The notes under the pieces were generated by a model. The model was not told the DNA's origin. It made no database searches and worked only from the letters and a program-made list of their open reading frames with translations. A stretch of 64,000 nt of DNA from assembly GCF_004664715.2 (NCBI RefSeq), contig NC_051065.1, positions 152,546,826 through 152,610,825 on the forward strand, written 5' to 3'. Of the stretch, positions 47,084-59,284 are shown piece after piece. The DNA is from Peromyscus leucopus. Lineage: Eukaryota > Chordata > Mammalia > Rodentia > Cricetidae. The position numbers and the translations under genes were made by a program. The stretch's first letter is position 1. Each line of letters begins with the position of its first letter.

Positions 47084-47189
47084 GCGTCTCTGTGGGTAAA
47101 GTTTAGCACCTACCAAGCCATGCCCAATTCTAGCCCCTAGAGCACTGTGACCTTCAGTGGGGGAAGGGCAATGCCAAGGCCAGGTTCTT

Positions 47190-47345
47190 CTAGGCAAGAC
47201 AACGGTTATGATTTGCTGAGCACGTACTCAGTGTTGACCCTGAGTTCCACCCACATACGTACTCCCTTTTTACAATAGTAAGTCCCTTCTCTGAGAGGAA
47301 AATGTTTACAGTGGGGAAACTGAGGCTCAGAGTAAATAAATTAGG
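47190..47345 (-). repeat. MIR SINE, reverse orientation
   Basis: GATTTGCTGAGCACGTACTC at the left and GGGGAAACTGAGGCTCAGAG at the right are the usual antisense MIR landmarks. Confidence 0.65.
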
Positions 47346-49254
47346 AAGAATTTTTTAAAAAAGGAAAGTAGAGCCTCCTGCAAACCCTCCCTTTCCCCAA
47401 AAGTAACGGGAAGGGAGCAAGGTTGGGGCTTCCTAGGTGAAGTTCAGGCGGTCCCTTCTACTGCGCTCAGATTCTCAGTGCTGAGTTAATGTCTTGAAGC
47501 CAGACAGAGCTAAGCTGCCCCTTCCATGTGGCTCTCAATGCCAGAGGTCCAGGACTTCCCTCTGATCTAGATGCTGTTGCCTCTGTTCAGCTCCCCGGTC
47601 ATGCACAAGGGAGGGTAAGATACACACTCAAGTATGTAGGTGTCCATCTAGCCCAACACATGTGCACGCGTGCATGCATTTGTGTGTTTGGAGTTCACAC
47701 AAGATCTTCTGAGAAGAAAGAAATGTCCCCACCATGGTATCTGGACACTCAAGGATGCAAAGGCTTGAGGAACAGACAGGACTGTATTTTTACATGGGTC
47801 TTTAAAATGGCCAGAGTTCACCTGTGTCAGTAATGGAGGGATGAGGGTGAGGCTGCTTGGAAAAGTGGACCAGACCTCCCTTTTTTCTCTGCATTCTATT
47901 GGAAAACAGCCACAGGAACCTGTTCATAGTCGAAAGGTACCTCTCTTCCATCCTCCTATTCAGGTACCTTCCTTAGGCTCAGGCCCCAGTGATAACTCCA
48001 GAGATCAGGTGTATTGGCACCCTGTGACTAACACCAGCTCCTTAAACCCAAGGGCCAGGGATCTCAGGGTGCCTCTCCCGGGCTAGAAGTCTGGTGCTCT
48101 GGACACCCACCCTTGAGCACACAAGCTCTGAATAACATCTCAGCTGGCCTGGTCCCAAGTCAGCCTATGTCTTGGCAGCTTCTGCTCCTGCCTGTGAGGG
48201 TGACTTCACTTTGACTTCATATCTGCAGAGTGATGTAGAGATTGCTTATTCAGCCCTGAGCTCAGCCAGGCAGGAGGGTGTGGGGCTCTGCATACTGCAG
48301 GAGAGGATCAGCTGAGCCCCTCCCCAGGCTCAGGTTCCGGGGACCTGTTCGCTCACTCCAAGATCCTACAGGAATCTGTTTTCCTTTCCATCCACTACTA
48401 GGTTCAAGCCAGGCTTCAAAAAGCAGCTGGGAGTTGGGAGATGGGGGCTTTCCCCACAGAGGTCTAGAGCCCATATCTCACCTTCCATCTCCTGTCTAGA
48501 AAGCGCCCCTATCAAGGGTAAATACATTTAAGCATAATTTCTTAGTGTGTGGGGAGGGGAGAATAGATTCTTCTGGCAAAATTCTGTTTTCACCCCCCCC
48601 CCCAACACGCACCCCTGTACCAGCTGCCACAGTCTGTCAGATCACATCCTAAGAGCTCTTCTATGTGGTGGGGTAAGAGCAAACAATTCCAAGCACTGCC
48701 TTAGACTACAGCAGCCGGTCTCTTTGAAAGGTGTGCTGTTAGCCAGTTTCTTGACCCTATTGGTTGTACTGGTCCGGGGAATCACAAACAATCCCAAGAG
48801 GACCCCCACCCTCTCCACCACTGGATATATTGGCCACTGGGAGCAGGCTCTCTGGTCCTCTTTCTCTTGGTCAAGGCTCCTCCCCTCTTCCCGCCTCTAG
48901 CCCCAGAAGAGGCAGCAGGCTCCAAATGCACTTCCCACTCCCGCCCCCCTGATAAATGGCGGAGGATGCTCTCCGAGTCCAGAGACTAGAGGGACATCCG
49001 TCTAGTGTCTGGGTCTTTTTGAGAGTATAGGTAACCAGTCGGCCCAGACTCTGAATCTTCTGTGTTGCTCTTTCTGGGAGGCGGGAAAGGACAAACGCAG
49101 AAACAGCAAGCAGGCGCACAGGGTGAAGAAAGTGGCTGTGCCAGCAGATGATCATGGATCCAGGCTACCTTTAGTCGACCTGCAGCAGCACCACAGCCCA
49201 AATGCACCCAGTTCCAACTGGCCTTCCGCTAGGAAGGAAATCACAGTTCCCGCA
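47346..49254. other. RET 5' flanking region, low in repeats
   Basis: This is 1.9 kb immediately upstream of the CpG island. Notable points are an 11-base C run (48592-48602) and mixed GC-moderate composition. No recognised SINE or LINE. It probably holds distal promoter elements, but no individual site stands out enough to call. Confidence 0.4.
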
Positions 49255-49284
49255 GCAGTCGGGTGCCGCCCCACCTTGCCCCAC

Positions 49285-49420
49285 GTAGTACCTGGAGCCC
49301 CGCCCCTACACACACACCCGCACCCCCCTGGTCCCGCCCCTCCCGCTGCCCCTCCCTCTGCGCCCTGCCCTGCCCCAGTCCGCTCCCAGGGCGCAGGCAG
49401 CGCAGGTCTGCAACTGAGAC
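49285..49420 (+). promoter_or_regulatory. RET: RET core promoter, TATA-less, GC boxes
   Basis: CCCCGCCCC at 49298-49306 and CCCGCCCC at 49333-49340 are Sp1-type GC boxes. There is no TATA box in the 250 bases before the start codon. Human RET is known to have a TATA-less, Sp1-dependent GC-rich promoter, so transcription probably starts around 49400. The exact start cannot be read from sequence. Confidence 0.65.
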
Positions 49421-49596
49421 CGTGCACGCAGCAGCGGAGAGCGGCTCCGAGTCCGCACCTGGGAGTCGCGCCCGGACGCAACGCGCCCGCAGTGCTCGCT
49501 GCGCCCGGGCTGGCATGGGGAGGCCCGGCTGAGCGCCGCACCCCACCGCCGAGACCCGCCCGCTCTTCCACCGCGGCTCTCGCGCGCGCACAGCCG
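49405..49596 (+). other. RET: RET 5' untranslated region (approximate start)
   Basis: GC-rich leader ahead of the ATG. The human 5'UTR is close to 190 bases, which places the transcription start near 49405; this is inference. The context before the ATG (CAGCCG) has C at -3 and G at +4, so it is not a strong Kozak match. Confidence 0.5.
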
Positions 49597-49669
49597 ATGG
49601 CGAAAGCGACGTCCGGCGCCCCGGGGCTGGGGCTGAAGCTGTTTTTGCTGCTGCCGCTGCTGGGCGAAG
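49597..49669 (+). CDS. RET: RET receptor tyrosine kinase, coding exon 1 (signal peptide)
   Basis: RET is the transmembrane tyrosine kinase receptor for GDNF-family ligands (with GFR-alpha co-receptors). It is needed for enteric neuron, kidney and sympathetic development. The exon encodes MAKATSGAPGLGLKLF followed by LLLPLLGE and the first base of the next codon. That is a short polar N-terminus and a Leu-rich hydrophobic core, a typical cleavable signal peptide, closely matching known mammalian RET. It contributes 73 coding bases and ends GGCGAAG with the donor GTGAGT at 49670. Human exon 1 also ends after coding base 73. Joined to 63350 the split codon becomes GCC (Ala), giving GEAPLGLY across the junction. 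If unspliced, the frame would run about ten codons into intron 1 and stop. The identification is supported by both exons and the junction phase. Confidence 0.96.
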
Positions 49670-51380
49670 GTGAGTCCTACCGGCGGCTGGGACGGTAGCT
49701 ACCGGGGCGAAGTTAGCGCTGCGCACCGAGCCGGGGAGCTGACGCGCGCACAAGCGCGCTGACATTGGCTGGCATCGGCCGGCTGCGCGGCTGGCGGCCT
49801 CCCGGCCTGGGAACCGGGTCCCTGCGGCTGGCGGCTGCGCCCGGAGCGCTCGGGCCCCGACTGGGCGCGGCTCGGGTCGGTGCGGGTCGCTGGCCGGACG
49901 GCGTAGTGGGTGCTTCGCCAAAGCCGCAGCTGCGCACCCTAGGCTGGTCCCGCCGCCGTGCCCGGGGAAGCGGACAGAGCTTGTCGCGGTTGGGGAGCAG
50001 CTGCGAGCGGACTAGTCGGCAACCCTGGGAAGCCCGCGACTTGCGCCAGCGCTTGAAGACTGCTGCGTCCAGGTTTTCTTTGCGCATTTCACTCCCGCAC
50101 TTTCTGTAGCTGTGCTCTTCTGGCTGAAGGGTGCTGAGGCTCTTTAGTAAAGGTTATTTTTCCCTTGTGTGTTTTTGCCGCCCTGGTCTTAATAAAACCT
50201 AAAAGCCTGTGATTTCTGGCGTGTCTTCCCCTATGAGTATGACACGGTCTAAGCCCTGCCCGGTATTCAGCTGGAGCACCTGAAAGTGTGGCGTTTGAAG
50301 GTGTAATAGGGTCCAGGACGGACATTTACCCAGCGCTTTGGGCCTGGCCACTCGGGAGTCGAGTGTGGTGATGTGCTCGGCATCAAACGCACATAGGAAT
50401 CCTTTATTAGGTGTGGCTTTCAAAGGCTGGTCACTGCCCTCATCCCTATACCCTGACCAAATAAACCCTAAGGATGCAAGATGTTGACCCCCGTGGCTGC
50501 ACCTGTTAAGAGTCCTTCCAACCTACCCTAACTTGGTTCCCCCCCCTGGAAAATATACATTCCAAGTTTCTCTCTGATATTAGAACAGAGCCCAGACCAC
50601 CCTCCTCCCCTTCCTTACAAAGGGCATTTTCTCTTTGCAGCCTTTGAAAACAGAAAAGGCCTTGATCACCTTGCCTCTAGCCCCGTGTCTTGCCGAGACT
50701 GGGTTCACAGGCCAGCTCAAGGCTGATTTTGTGGGGCCTCCCGGCACCACAGAGTCCGATGCAGAGAGGGGGGTAGGATAAAGACTTGATCTTTCCTGTG
50801 AAAGAAATAGATTGGAGCGTCTGATGCTGGATCTTGGGGTGTGGGGGCACAGTGCTGCAGCGGGTGTGTAGGCAGGAGACTGCGTAGCAAACACGCAAGT
50901 TAACAGTGTGGAGCGTCCTTGTCTTTGGGTTTAAACTTAACAGCTTCAGGTGTGTAGTCAGGAGTAAAGTAGGGAGACAGACGTGCGGGGCAGCTTCCCC
51001 AAACCCGCCTAGCCCTGAATTTAGCAAGGTCTCCAGCAGTTGCAGTGACCCAGCCTCTGGCATTCAGCAGAGAGATTGGGGGCTTTCTATTTGAGACCCC
51101 TGGCCCATAGAATCAGGTGGCCACAGACAGTATATAGAAGCCGGGGACTATGATCCCTGTCCTATACCTACCCCTTTCTGGATGGCCAAGAACCCATGAT
51201 AGTGGTACAAAGGGGATGAGCGGCCTCATACCCAGGCAGAAATAATTGGGCTTTTTGAGAATCCCTATAGCCTCGACTCTGGAACAGCGGGTGTGATACT
51301 CAATGATCTGCTCCAGACTGCCACTAGTAGAGCTCGGGTGCGGTTCCTCACCGTTATTATAGGGAGCAGCTTGGCCTCCT

Positions 51381-51394
51381 GCGCCCTCTAGTGG
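51381..51394 (-). promoter_or_regulatory. CTCF motif in RET intron 1
   Basis: On the minus strand it reads CCACTAGAGGGCGC, matching every position of the 14-base CTCF core consensus (CCASYAGRKGGCRS). Surrounding DNA is unique, 1.7 kb downstream of exon 1. Binding is not shown by sequence, but the match is unusually complete. Confidence 0.6.
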
Positions 51395-52589
51395 ACACAG
51401 TGTTCTAGTTGCTGGGCCTGTCCCCCAGGGTTTGGACTGGGTCTGTAGAGGAAAGGGAGCCTTGCTCAGGGCTCAGCCCACAGGCACCCTCATGTCAGGT
51501 CATCAAGACATGCTCCCTCCCACCATTCCCATGAACTCGCGCTTAAGAGACCGGTGGGCACATACGTACTCCCACAGCATGGCCTGGTTCCCTTCCCATC
51601 ATCCTCCAAAGACACCCACCGCCACCATCCACCACCACCCCACCCCCTATACAGTACCGAGCCCCGCCCCATCTTCTCATTATTGGGCCCAGTGTCCTGC
51701 CTGGAACTAGAGAGATGGCAGCCTCCTTCTCTAAGTTGTTGGAAGTTTCTGGATTTTTTTTTCCCACTTCCCAGTACAGCTACAACTTGACTGTATGGAC
51801 AAGGACCCTAGATCACAGCTTCTCAGGCTCCCATACATGTCCCAGGGCACCTTGTTCCCCACCCCCACCCCGCCCCAGCTACTTGGCAAGACTCTTGTCC
51901 CTCCTTTTCCTGGCCAGGCATCTTTCTTAACACCTCTAGCTGTCATAACGAAAGGCTCTGGCCCCATGTCATGGGAGGGTCCCTTTCCGGACAGCCTTCT
52001 TTAAGTGTGAGGGACCCATCTCTGTATACACCAACAACCTTGTGAGTAAGGGGCTGGGGGCTGGGGCACACAGGGTCACTCTGTTTCCTTTTTCCTCCCT
52101 TCCCTTCCTGAGCCCATGGGATCCGGGGGATTTGTCCTGATTGTCCCGGGTCCAGGCTCACCTGGGCCCTTCCTCGTCTCCTGCCTCCAGCTGCTGCAGT
52201 GTCTATTCTCTGGGCTGGGCCAGCCAGGGAGCTCCTGAGGGTGGGGCCTGAGAGCACACAGCGAGTGGGGAAGTTACTGAGCCCATTCACTAAATTGCCT
52301 TTATTTTGTAGAATTGCTTTAGGAATGGGCTTAAGTAAATCACTGTTTCCTTGGGGGTGCGAAGAAAATGGGATGCATTCACCTAATGGGGTACTAATGG
52401 CCTTTTAGCCAGGGGAGGGGAAAACTAATTAAAAATTATGGTATCTGTTGAAATGGAGCCTGGGATAGGAAGGGAAGGGGAGCTGGAAGCTGCTACCTCC
52501 CTTGGGATCTTCTCCTCTGCAGCCTGGCAAAGGACTCTTATTGGTCCTATTTCCTGCTAACACCAGCAACAACTACTACCCCCATCATC

Positions 52590-52660
52590 CCATTGGCAAC
52601 TCTATGAGGTTTGCCTTCTTTTCCCATTTTACAGGTGAACAAACTGAGGATCTCCCAATC
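52590..52660 (-). repeat. MIR SINE fragment, reverse orientation
   Basis: ACTCTATGAGGTTTGCC, then CCCATTTTACAGGTGAACAA and ACTGAGG are antisense MIR landmarks. Confidence 0.55.
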
Positions 52661-53777
52661 TCTAGACTCTAGAGTCCATGGAAAGCTAAGGACTCCCCAG
52701 CTCCTGGTCTCTAGTTTTTAGCAAGTCCTATCTCTAGGCCAATAGAGCTTGGGTCCAGGAGTGGAGATGGAGAGAGACCTGGGAGAAGGAAGCGTCCCTG
52801 CCTTTCACACCTTGGCAAGTCACTCAGGTTTGTCAGAAGGTGCTGTAGAGAAAGACTAGACCAGATCTAGGAGTGACATGTGACGTACGGCAACCCCCAC
52901 AGACATGAGGCCCGGCCTCTCTGGGTCTGAGCAGAGTTCTGAGTAAGATGTTGGCTGCTCTTAACTGGCTGGCTGACTGTGGGCGTCCCATAGGCTAGGA
53001 ATGAACACTAGGCCTGGCTCTGTCAGAGCTGTCCTGGAAAGGTTCCCTCTGTGCTCCAGGCATGGCTAGAAGGTGCATGTGTATGTAGCCAGAGGGCTGG
53101 TGGGGACAAGCCATTCAAGGCCTGTCTTTTGCACAGTAGTGTCTGCTGAGGCACCTGGGGCCTTAACCGTGGAGCTGTGCTGGGGAGGAATGCAGCCGTG
53201 TGCCGTCATCCAGGTGGAATCCACCTCCCTAGGGCCCTGGGAAAGATTGATAGAGGAAAACACCCATCGCATGCCCAGGAAACAAGGGCAGAGTTGGCCA
53301 GGAGTCCAGCCCCCGCTCGCTCAGTAGTTCTTTCCTTCCAGATGAGTGGCTGGAATTGTACTGTGGAGGGTGTGTTGTCGGGGGAGGGGGTTGCTTCTGG
53401 GGGAAGGGCTGGGGCCTGCCTGGCTGCTGATCTCTTAGCTCAATCTTCTCCCATCAATGCTATACTTTCTTCCTTCCCCATTATTTTTCTGTGCGAATGA
53501 CTTGATGGTGCTAATCGAAAAGAGCCCTGAGTGGTGTTTTGCAAGGAGGAACTAACAGCAAAAGACACACCTGGTAGTTTGGGAGAGGTGGAGAGGGAAT
53601 ATGTATAGTTCAGATAGAGGTGAGCAGCTACCAGAAGAGCAGGGAGCTCTAGGCATGGGCCGCGGAGGAGGTGATGGCAGCGGGGTCCCATCTCTCTGGT
53701 CTGTGAAGACTGTCCTCTGTAATCTTACGGGGTGTTTCACCCTAGGAAGTTGTGGGGTTGGAACAGCTGCCTCTGAG

Positions 53778-53780
<3 letters not shown>

Positions 53781-53819
<39 letters not shown>
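53781..53819. repeat. (CA)n microsatellite
   Basis: About 19 CA units in RET intron 1. Confidence 0.95.
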
Positions 53820-53821
<2 letters not shown>

Positions 53822-55540
53822 GTTCATAACAGCAACCAGGGCTTTATGTCCTGGGATTTAGGACATAGAGCCTTTCCACACTGAGGCTCCAGGACCCTGA
53901 AGGGCTCTTGTGGCCTGTGCCTCTTCGTCCTCCTCCTTTCTTTCCCCAGCTGCTCCCTCCCCCATCACCCATCTCCCTGTTCTCTACAGCCATGGAGAAG
54001 CCCTGAGCAGGCCTCACAGCAGTGTGATTTATTGTAGGGGGCTTCAGGGACCATCCCCCTCCGCCTGAGACTGGACTCTGTCCTGAGTCGGGAGATCCCT
54101 GAGCCATCTACTGTGAAAGCCTGACCTTCTCGGGGTGAGAGGAGAAGAGAGGGGAAGAGGCTGTTGTATTGTGGCAGCTCCTTCTCGGGCACACCGGTGC
54201 CCCTTAGAAGGCTGTCTGGTGAGACCCTGAGGGCTGCTTCTGAGGCACCACCTGGGCTCTGAGGAGAGCAGGTGGCCAGCCGCAAGCAAACACTTCTGTT
54301 TGCTTTCGCCTCATAGGTAGCTCCGCTAAGCCGAGCCGCCCAGATGCTACTTCAGGTTAACTGTGCACCTGGACAGGTGTGCTCCTGCCCAGGGAGCTGA
54401 CAGCGTGGTCTCTCCTCTGAAGCAGGAGGTGCCAGTGGCCCTGAGGCCCAGATCTTAGCAGATGGGAGCCCCTTCTTCAAAACTCGGGAGCATCAGGCGC
54501 CCCTCATTGTGGTCCCAGGCCTTCCCTCTGTGACCTGGGGTGCTGGTGTCTGAATTCTTCAGGGCTGTCTGAGGGGCAGCGTGACCCTGGGGCAGGAGAC
54601 AAGGGATGCTGGTCAGTGTTTATTGAAATTGACTCCACTCCCTCAGACGGTCCTTAACTTCTTCACACTTGAATTCCAGGAAGGAAAAGGGGTGGGGGTG
54701 GGGGGTGGGGCTTTTAACATCTTGAAATTTAAGAAACCTGAAATGCTCCAAGTGCCATGCTGTGAGTGGGTGAGAGTCCAGTTGTGGGGCGCACAGTGAG
54801 TGAATGAATTTCTTAGACATTTTTGCCAGTGTGACAGGAAGAGATGGGGCCTGATTCTGGGTGACTTGGGGGCTTTGTCTTCTCCCTTTGCGGCCCTCTA
54901 CTCTTACCTGGGACATCGACTGCACCGGGGAAGTCAGGAATCCATTTCTGCTCACCAGCAATCCAAGCAGCAAATGGTTCTAGGAGCCACCCTCCTCCCA
55001 GGCAAGATGGGCTTAATGTGCTTCGCTTTGCCCCCGCGAGTGCTCTGCCTGGCTGTGACTCAGCACAGGTGGTCAGCTGGAGGTCACCTTTGCAGAAGAT
55101 TGATGGAGCAAGTCCACATCTGCTGAGCCCTGGAAAGTCTAGATTGAGGTTCCCTAGCCACTCCAGCCTGTATCTACAGTACTAGGTAACAGGCACCCCA
55201 CCTAGTCTCTGTGCATAGGTGGCCCTACCTGTGTGACAGCCAGCATGCCCTCTACAGCCAGGAATGGCCTCTTCCATGAGAGCCGCACCCCAGGGCCTGT
55301 GCACCTGGCCATCTGCACAGAAAGACCCAGAGCTTTGTGGAGCCGGGCTTAGAAGGGCCTCATGTCACCTTGCCTGTGATGTGAAGGTCAGAATCACGCC
55401 ACAGAGCCCCATCTCGGTTCAGGGTGGACTGGGGGGGGGGCGGGGTTCAGAGAAGAGTGAGTGGGGCCCCAGGATGGGGTGTCACTGTACAAATTCTGGA
55501 GATGAGGGGGGTCTCCGGACTTGGGACCCTTTTTAGTTTT

Positions 55541-55892
55541 GTTTCTGTTGTGATAAACACCATGACTAAAAGCAATGTGGTAAGCAATTTTATCTTATAG
55601 CTTACAGTCCATCCTGAAGGGAAGTCAAGGCAGGAACTAAAGCAGAGACCATGGAAAAATGCTGCTCACTGCCTTGCTCTCCTGTGGCTCTGCCTACGCG
55701 CACACGCACACACACACCAGGACCATTTCTCCAGAGATAGCACTACTACCTACAGTGGAATGGTGGAATGGACCCTCTTATGTCAAGAAAATTCCCTCAC
55801 ACACTTGTCTACAGGCCAGTCCGATGGTGGCATTTTCTTAGTTGGGTTTTTCTCTTCCCAGATGACTCTAACTTGTGCCAAGTTGATAAGCC
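55541..55892 (-). repeat. URR1-type rodent repeat, reverse orientation
   Basis: GTTTCTGTTGTGATAAACACC at the left, GGGAAGTCAAGGCAGGAACT, GGCATTTTCTTAGTTGGG and GATGACTCTAACTTGTGCC near the right end. Same family as 263-580 and 60691-61108, with a short CGCACA/CACACA interruption at about 55698-55718. Confidence 0.7.
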
Positions 55893-56039
55893 AACCAAAC
55901 AAGCCCCTAGCCGGTTCACTGGCCTTCTCCAAGTGGGCCCCTCTGCCCATTTTCCTGGGTGGCACAGCAGGGGCCTATGCTGGGCCCAACCTCTGTGGGT
56001 GAGGGGGGAGACAGTTTGTTGGAATTGTCTTTTAAAACA

Positions 56040-56745
56040 ACCTTTTAAATGAAACGAACGTAGCATAAGGGTAGCCATTTTTAAGATACTAGTGCAATGG
56101 CATTTAGGCTGTCCCAGTTTCCAGTGTCCCCTCGTAGTTCCATCACACCCTCATCCCCGAAGGATGCCGTATATGCATTAAACAGCTGTCCCCATTTGGC
56201 TACTTCTGTCTCTAGATTTGCTGTTCCGGGCATGTTGGGTAAATGGTACAGTGTTTAGGGTAGTTTTTATTAGTGTTTAACCTTCACTGTAGCACGCATC
56301 AGTTTGCCGTCCTTGAAGGGTGACTTAATACTCCTTTTGTTTGGATACGGCCAGCTGATGTATCCATCTATGTATCCACTTATGTATCTCTTGGTCCGGG
56401 GAGGTGTGGATTCTATTGTGAACATCCTCTGGACCCTCTGTTGTTTAAGACTTGTTTTCCGTTTTCCCACGAGTGAAATTGCTTAAGGCTTTGGTGTTTG
56501 GTCTTGGAGCAGCTGCTGACCTGCTCTTCCCCCCGGAGGGAGCATCATTTTCAGCAAAGCTTACACTTCACCCACATCCTCTCCGACACCTACTAGTTCC
56601 TGCTGTTGTTCAGACACTCCAGCCTTCCCATGGGCTCAGGGGTGTTTGATTGTGCTTTTGGTGTGAGTTTCCCTAAAGGTGAGTGATCTAGTCCTAAGAC
56701 TAGATGGACCTCTGTTTACACACTCACTGGCTGGTTGTGCATATT
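56040..56745 (-). mobile_element. Old LINE-1 (L1M-type) fragment, reverse orientation
   Basis: It reads as antisense L1 ORF2 3' end: GCATAAGGGTAGCC, CTCATCCCCGAAGGATG, GTATCCATCTATGTATCCAC, CGAGTGAAATTGCTTAAGGC, CACCCACATCCTCTCCGACA and GAGTTTCCCTAAAGGTGAG, all in L1M order. Stops in every frame. It lies antisense to RET. Confidence 0.65.
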
Positions 56746-56761
56746 GTCCTTTGGCCATTGT

Positions 56762-57460
56762 TTTTGTTAAAATTTTCTGACAGTTTTATACATGTATGTA
56801 GTGCATTCTGTTTACTAACCCAGCCCCCTCTCTTGTCTCCCACCCACCTCTGCCATCACAACCCTCCACAGGCCCCTTTACCATATTCTTGTTGTGTTTG
56901 TGGTGCGCTGATTTTAACCAGGACCTCCTGTGATGCCGTGGGTTTAGAACTATCCATTAGAGTCTGTGGACTTACCACAGGAACTTTCCCTCCCTAAGAA
57001 TCTTATAGGCCGGGCGGTGGTGGTACACGCCTTTAATCCCAGCACTCAGGAGGCAGAAGCAAGCGGATCTCTGTGAGTTTGAGGCCAGCCTGGGCTACAG
57101 AGCGAGATCCAGGACAGGCTCCAAAGCTACACAGAGAAACCCTGTCTCAAACCCCACCTCCCTCCACCCCCGCCCCCAAAAAAGAGAAGAAGAATCTTAC
57201 CAGTAGTCAGTAATTCAACAGGGAGATCTAAGGCCCCATGTGCCTGCTCCATGATTGACTGTTGACACATAGGCATGTGCAGCTGCATTGTGTTTACAAT
57301 GGCAATGTCATGCCCTAAGAAGAGTATTTTGGGGTCATTGTCCCTATCTTACAGCCCTTACACCCTTTCTGTTCACTCTTCCTCAGTGTCCCCTGAGCCT
57401 TAGAGCTCATGGTATACAAAATACTTTATTCAGGGTCGAACACTTTTGGCCATTTTTTAT
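56762..57460 (-). mobile_element. LINE-1 3'UTR fragment, reverse orientation, split by a B1
   Basis: TGACAGTTTTATACATGTATG at the left (same element type as 31400-31690), ATTTTAACCAGGACCTCCTG, and on the far side of the B1, AGGCATGTGCAGCTGCATTG and CTTCCTCAGTGTCCCCTGAGC. The borders on the right are vague. Confidence 0.5.
57008..57189 (+). mobile_element. B1 SINE with target-site duplication in RET intron 1
   Basis: GGCCGGGCGGTGGTGGTACA to GAGAAACCCTGTCTCAAACC, then a C-rich and A-rich tail. AAGAATCTTA flanks it at 56996-57005 and 57190-57199. It is the only B1 I see in the intron and is in the same orientation as RET. Confidence 0.9.
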
Positions 57461-58887
57461 TTGAGTGCCTTTGACCTGTCATCTCTGCCAGGCATGGCTG
57501 AGAAGCCACCTCATCCAGTAGCATCTCAGTCAGTTATGAGAATCCTCTTGAGAAGACATTGATGCCCTTGGATGGACGTTGAGTCTCCCCTGCCCACTGA
57601 GTGTCTGTGTTCCTCAGGAGACCAGGACTCTTGCGCCACGTTGAGCACAACTGTTCCAGAAACAATGGCATTGCAGCTAGTGCAGGAGAAGCAGATGCCC
57701 TGGAACCTCCCTGCGGCAGGGGAGGATGCTGGGAACCAGAGACCTGCCCCACATCCAATAAGAGAACTGGCAGCCTGGGAAGCCAGGGCTGCCCTCTCGC
57801 TCTGCCTCTATCTAGACTAAAAATAACTGGGCAGATTGCTCTAAGTTGATTACGCCAATTGCTGCTGTGATGTCATGCTGCCGGCCAGAGCTGGGTTGCA
57901 GGGACAGTAGCCTGTGCGTCGGCCACTGCCTCTCCTCTGCATTCCTGCTCAGGGTTTGCAACCACAAGCTACAGATAGCCATGATGGGCCTTCAGGAATG
58001 GCCTGCCCTGCCATGCCAGGGACCCCAGGATTCCAGTGTCTTTGTTTGGCCTTAGGTCCTTGCGAAGCAAGAAACCTGTCCTGTGAGGTCCCTGGCTTTT
58101 ATCCTCCACTCTCTTCCAGAGCAGAAGCTTGGGACTTCTTTGCCACTCCCTTCCCAAGAAGAGGCCCACTGCTTCTGCTCCAGAGACTGAAGCGGCCTCC
58201 TTCTCCGTCAGGACACAATGACCTGCCCAACTTTCCAGCTTCCCCCTCACCCAGAGCAGATCCCTGCAGCGTAGGCACATGGGGCCACAGTGCAGGATTG
58301 TCACATGTGGGTACATCTTCCTTAGGAGCTGTGCCTCTGTACACATGGTAGATTGCAGGCCTGATACCCCCACGGAAGCAGGAATCGCTCTGTATTGACT
58401 GCAGCATCCACCCTCTGACATGTTCAGGGACCATTTGCCCATTAAAGGCTAGGACTCCACAATATTCAGTCAGTTCTCCTGTGTCTAGTGAGGTGGGCAT
58501 ATGAAAGCCTAACATTGGGTTCCATACCCGTGGGGGCTCCTTCCGTGGAGGAAAGTCTGGTGGGATGGCACCCCTGAGAAAACTCGACTTGGTCTCACAT
58601 TCCTGAGCCCTCACTTTGTTGGGGGGCTCCTGCTGTGACTCCATCTCACTGAAGTACTACAGGAGCCAGTTTATAAGCACCAAAGAAACCTCAAGGGGCA
58701 TCAGCCTTGGTGAGGAGAACCTGGGAAGACATGGATGAATCTCCACAGTGGCATTTTCTGTCCCCTTTGCAGGCATGTGAATGGATGGCCCCTGGTCCTG
58801 GATCTCTGTGACCCGGTTTCTCTAAAGCCCTATATGAACAGCTGTCACTGAACAAAGGAGCCTGGGCCAGACTGGCTAAGTCCTAAA

Positions 58888-58985
58888 TCACTCTGTGTGA
58901 CCTGGGGCCATCCTCTGTCTTGGTTTATTGCTCGGTGAGATGGGAATCCTAATGTCATTAGGTGTTTTGATGTGCTTAAAACGGC
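58888..58985 (+). repeat. MIR SINE fragment
   Basis: CTCTGTGTGACCTGGGGCCA and GGTGAGATGGGAATCCTAAT resemble the conserved core of MIR (TGTGTGACCTTGGGCAAG ... TAAAATGGG). It lies 300 bases before the candidate enhancer. Confidence 0.55.
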
Positions 58986-59284
58986 ACTGTGGACATCTCA
59001 CTGGTGAATATTGAAGGTAGCACAAAGGCTGTTGGGATGGAGTGTTGAAAAGGAGCTTGAGGTGTATGTGGGGTGGCCACTCAGCATGTGGACATGTTCT
59101 GAGTCATGCTGTTCTGCTGGGTATGTGGAGGACAGCTGCACAGCCCAGAGGCCCCAGGGTCAAAGCTGGTCATGCCTTGGCCTGGTTGTGCCAGCACTAG
59201 TTAAGGCCACAAAGTACTAGGGAGCCCTGGAGCTAAAGGGGTCTGGTCTCCCACACACGGCCATCTCTAGACCACTTGGGTGGC

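Larger units (their letters stand above)
49255..50070. promoter_or_regulatory. RET: CpG island spanning RET promoter, exon 1 and the start of intron 1
   Basis: CpG dinucleotides are dense from about 49380 to 50060 (many CGCG, GCGC and CCGG words) and sparse on both sides. This marks an unmethylated germline promoter. Long open frames on both strands here (for example 226 codons on the minus strand) are a by-product of high GC. Confidence 0.85.

Noticed and set aside
49241..49921. 226-codon minus-strand frame and several others over the RET promoter
   Set aside because: They lie in the CpG island, where high GC removes stop codons. The translations are Arg/Ala/Pro-rich and unrelated to known proteins, and they run through the RET promoter and exon 1.
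58099..58644. 181-codon minus-strand frame in RET intron 1
   Set aside because: No recognised domain. It overlaps other open frames on both strands, as in GC-rich intron DNA.
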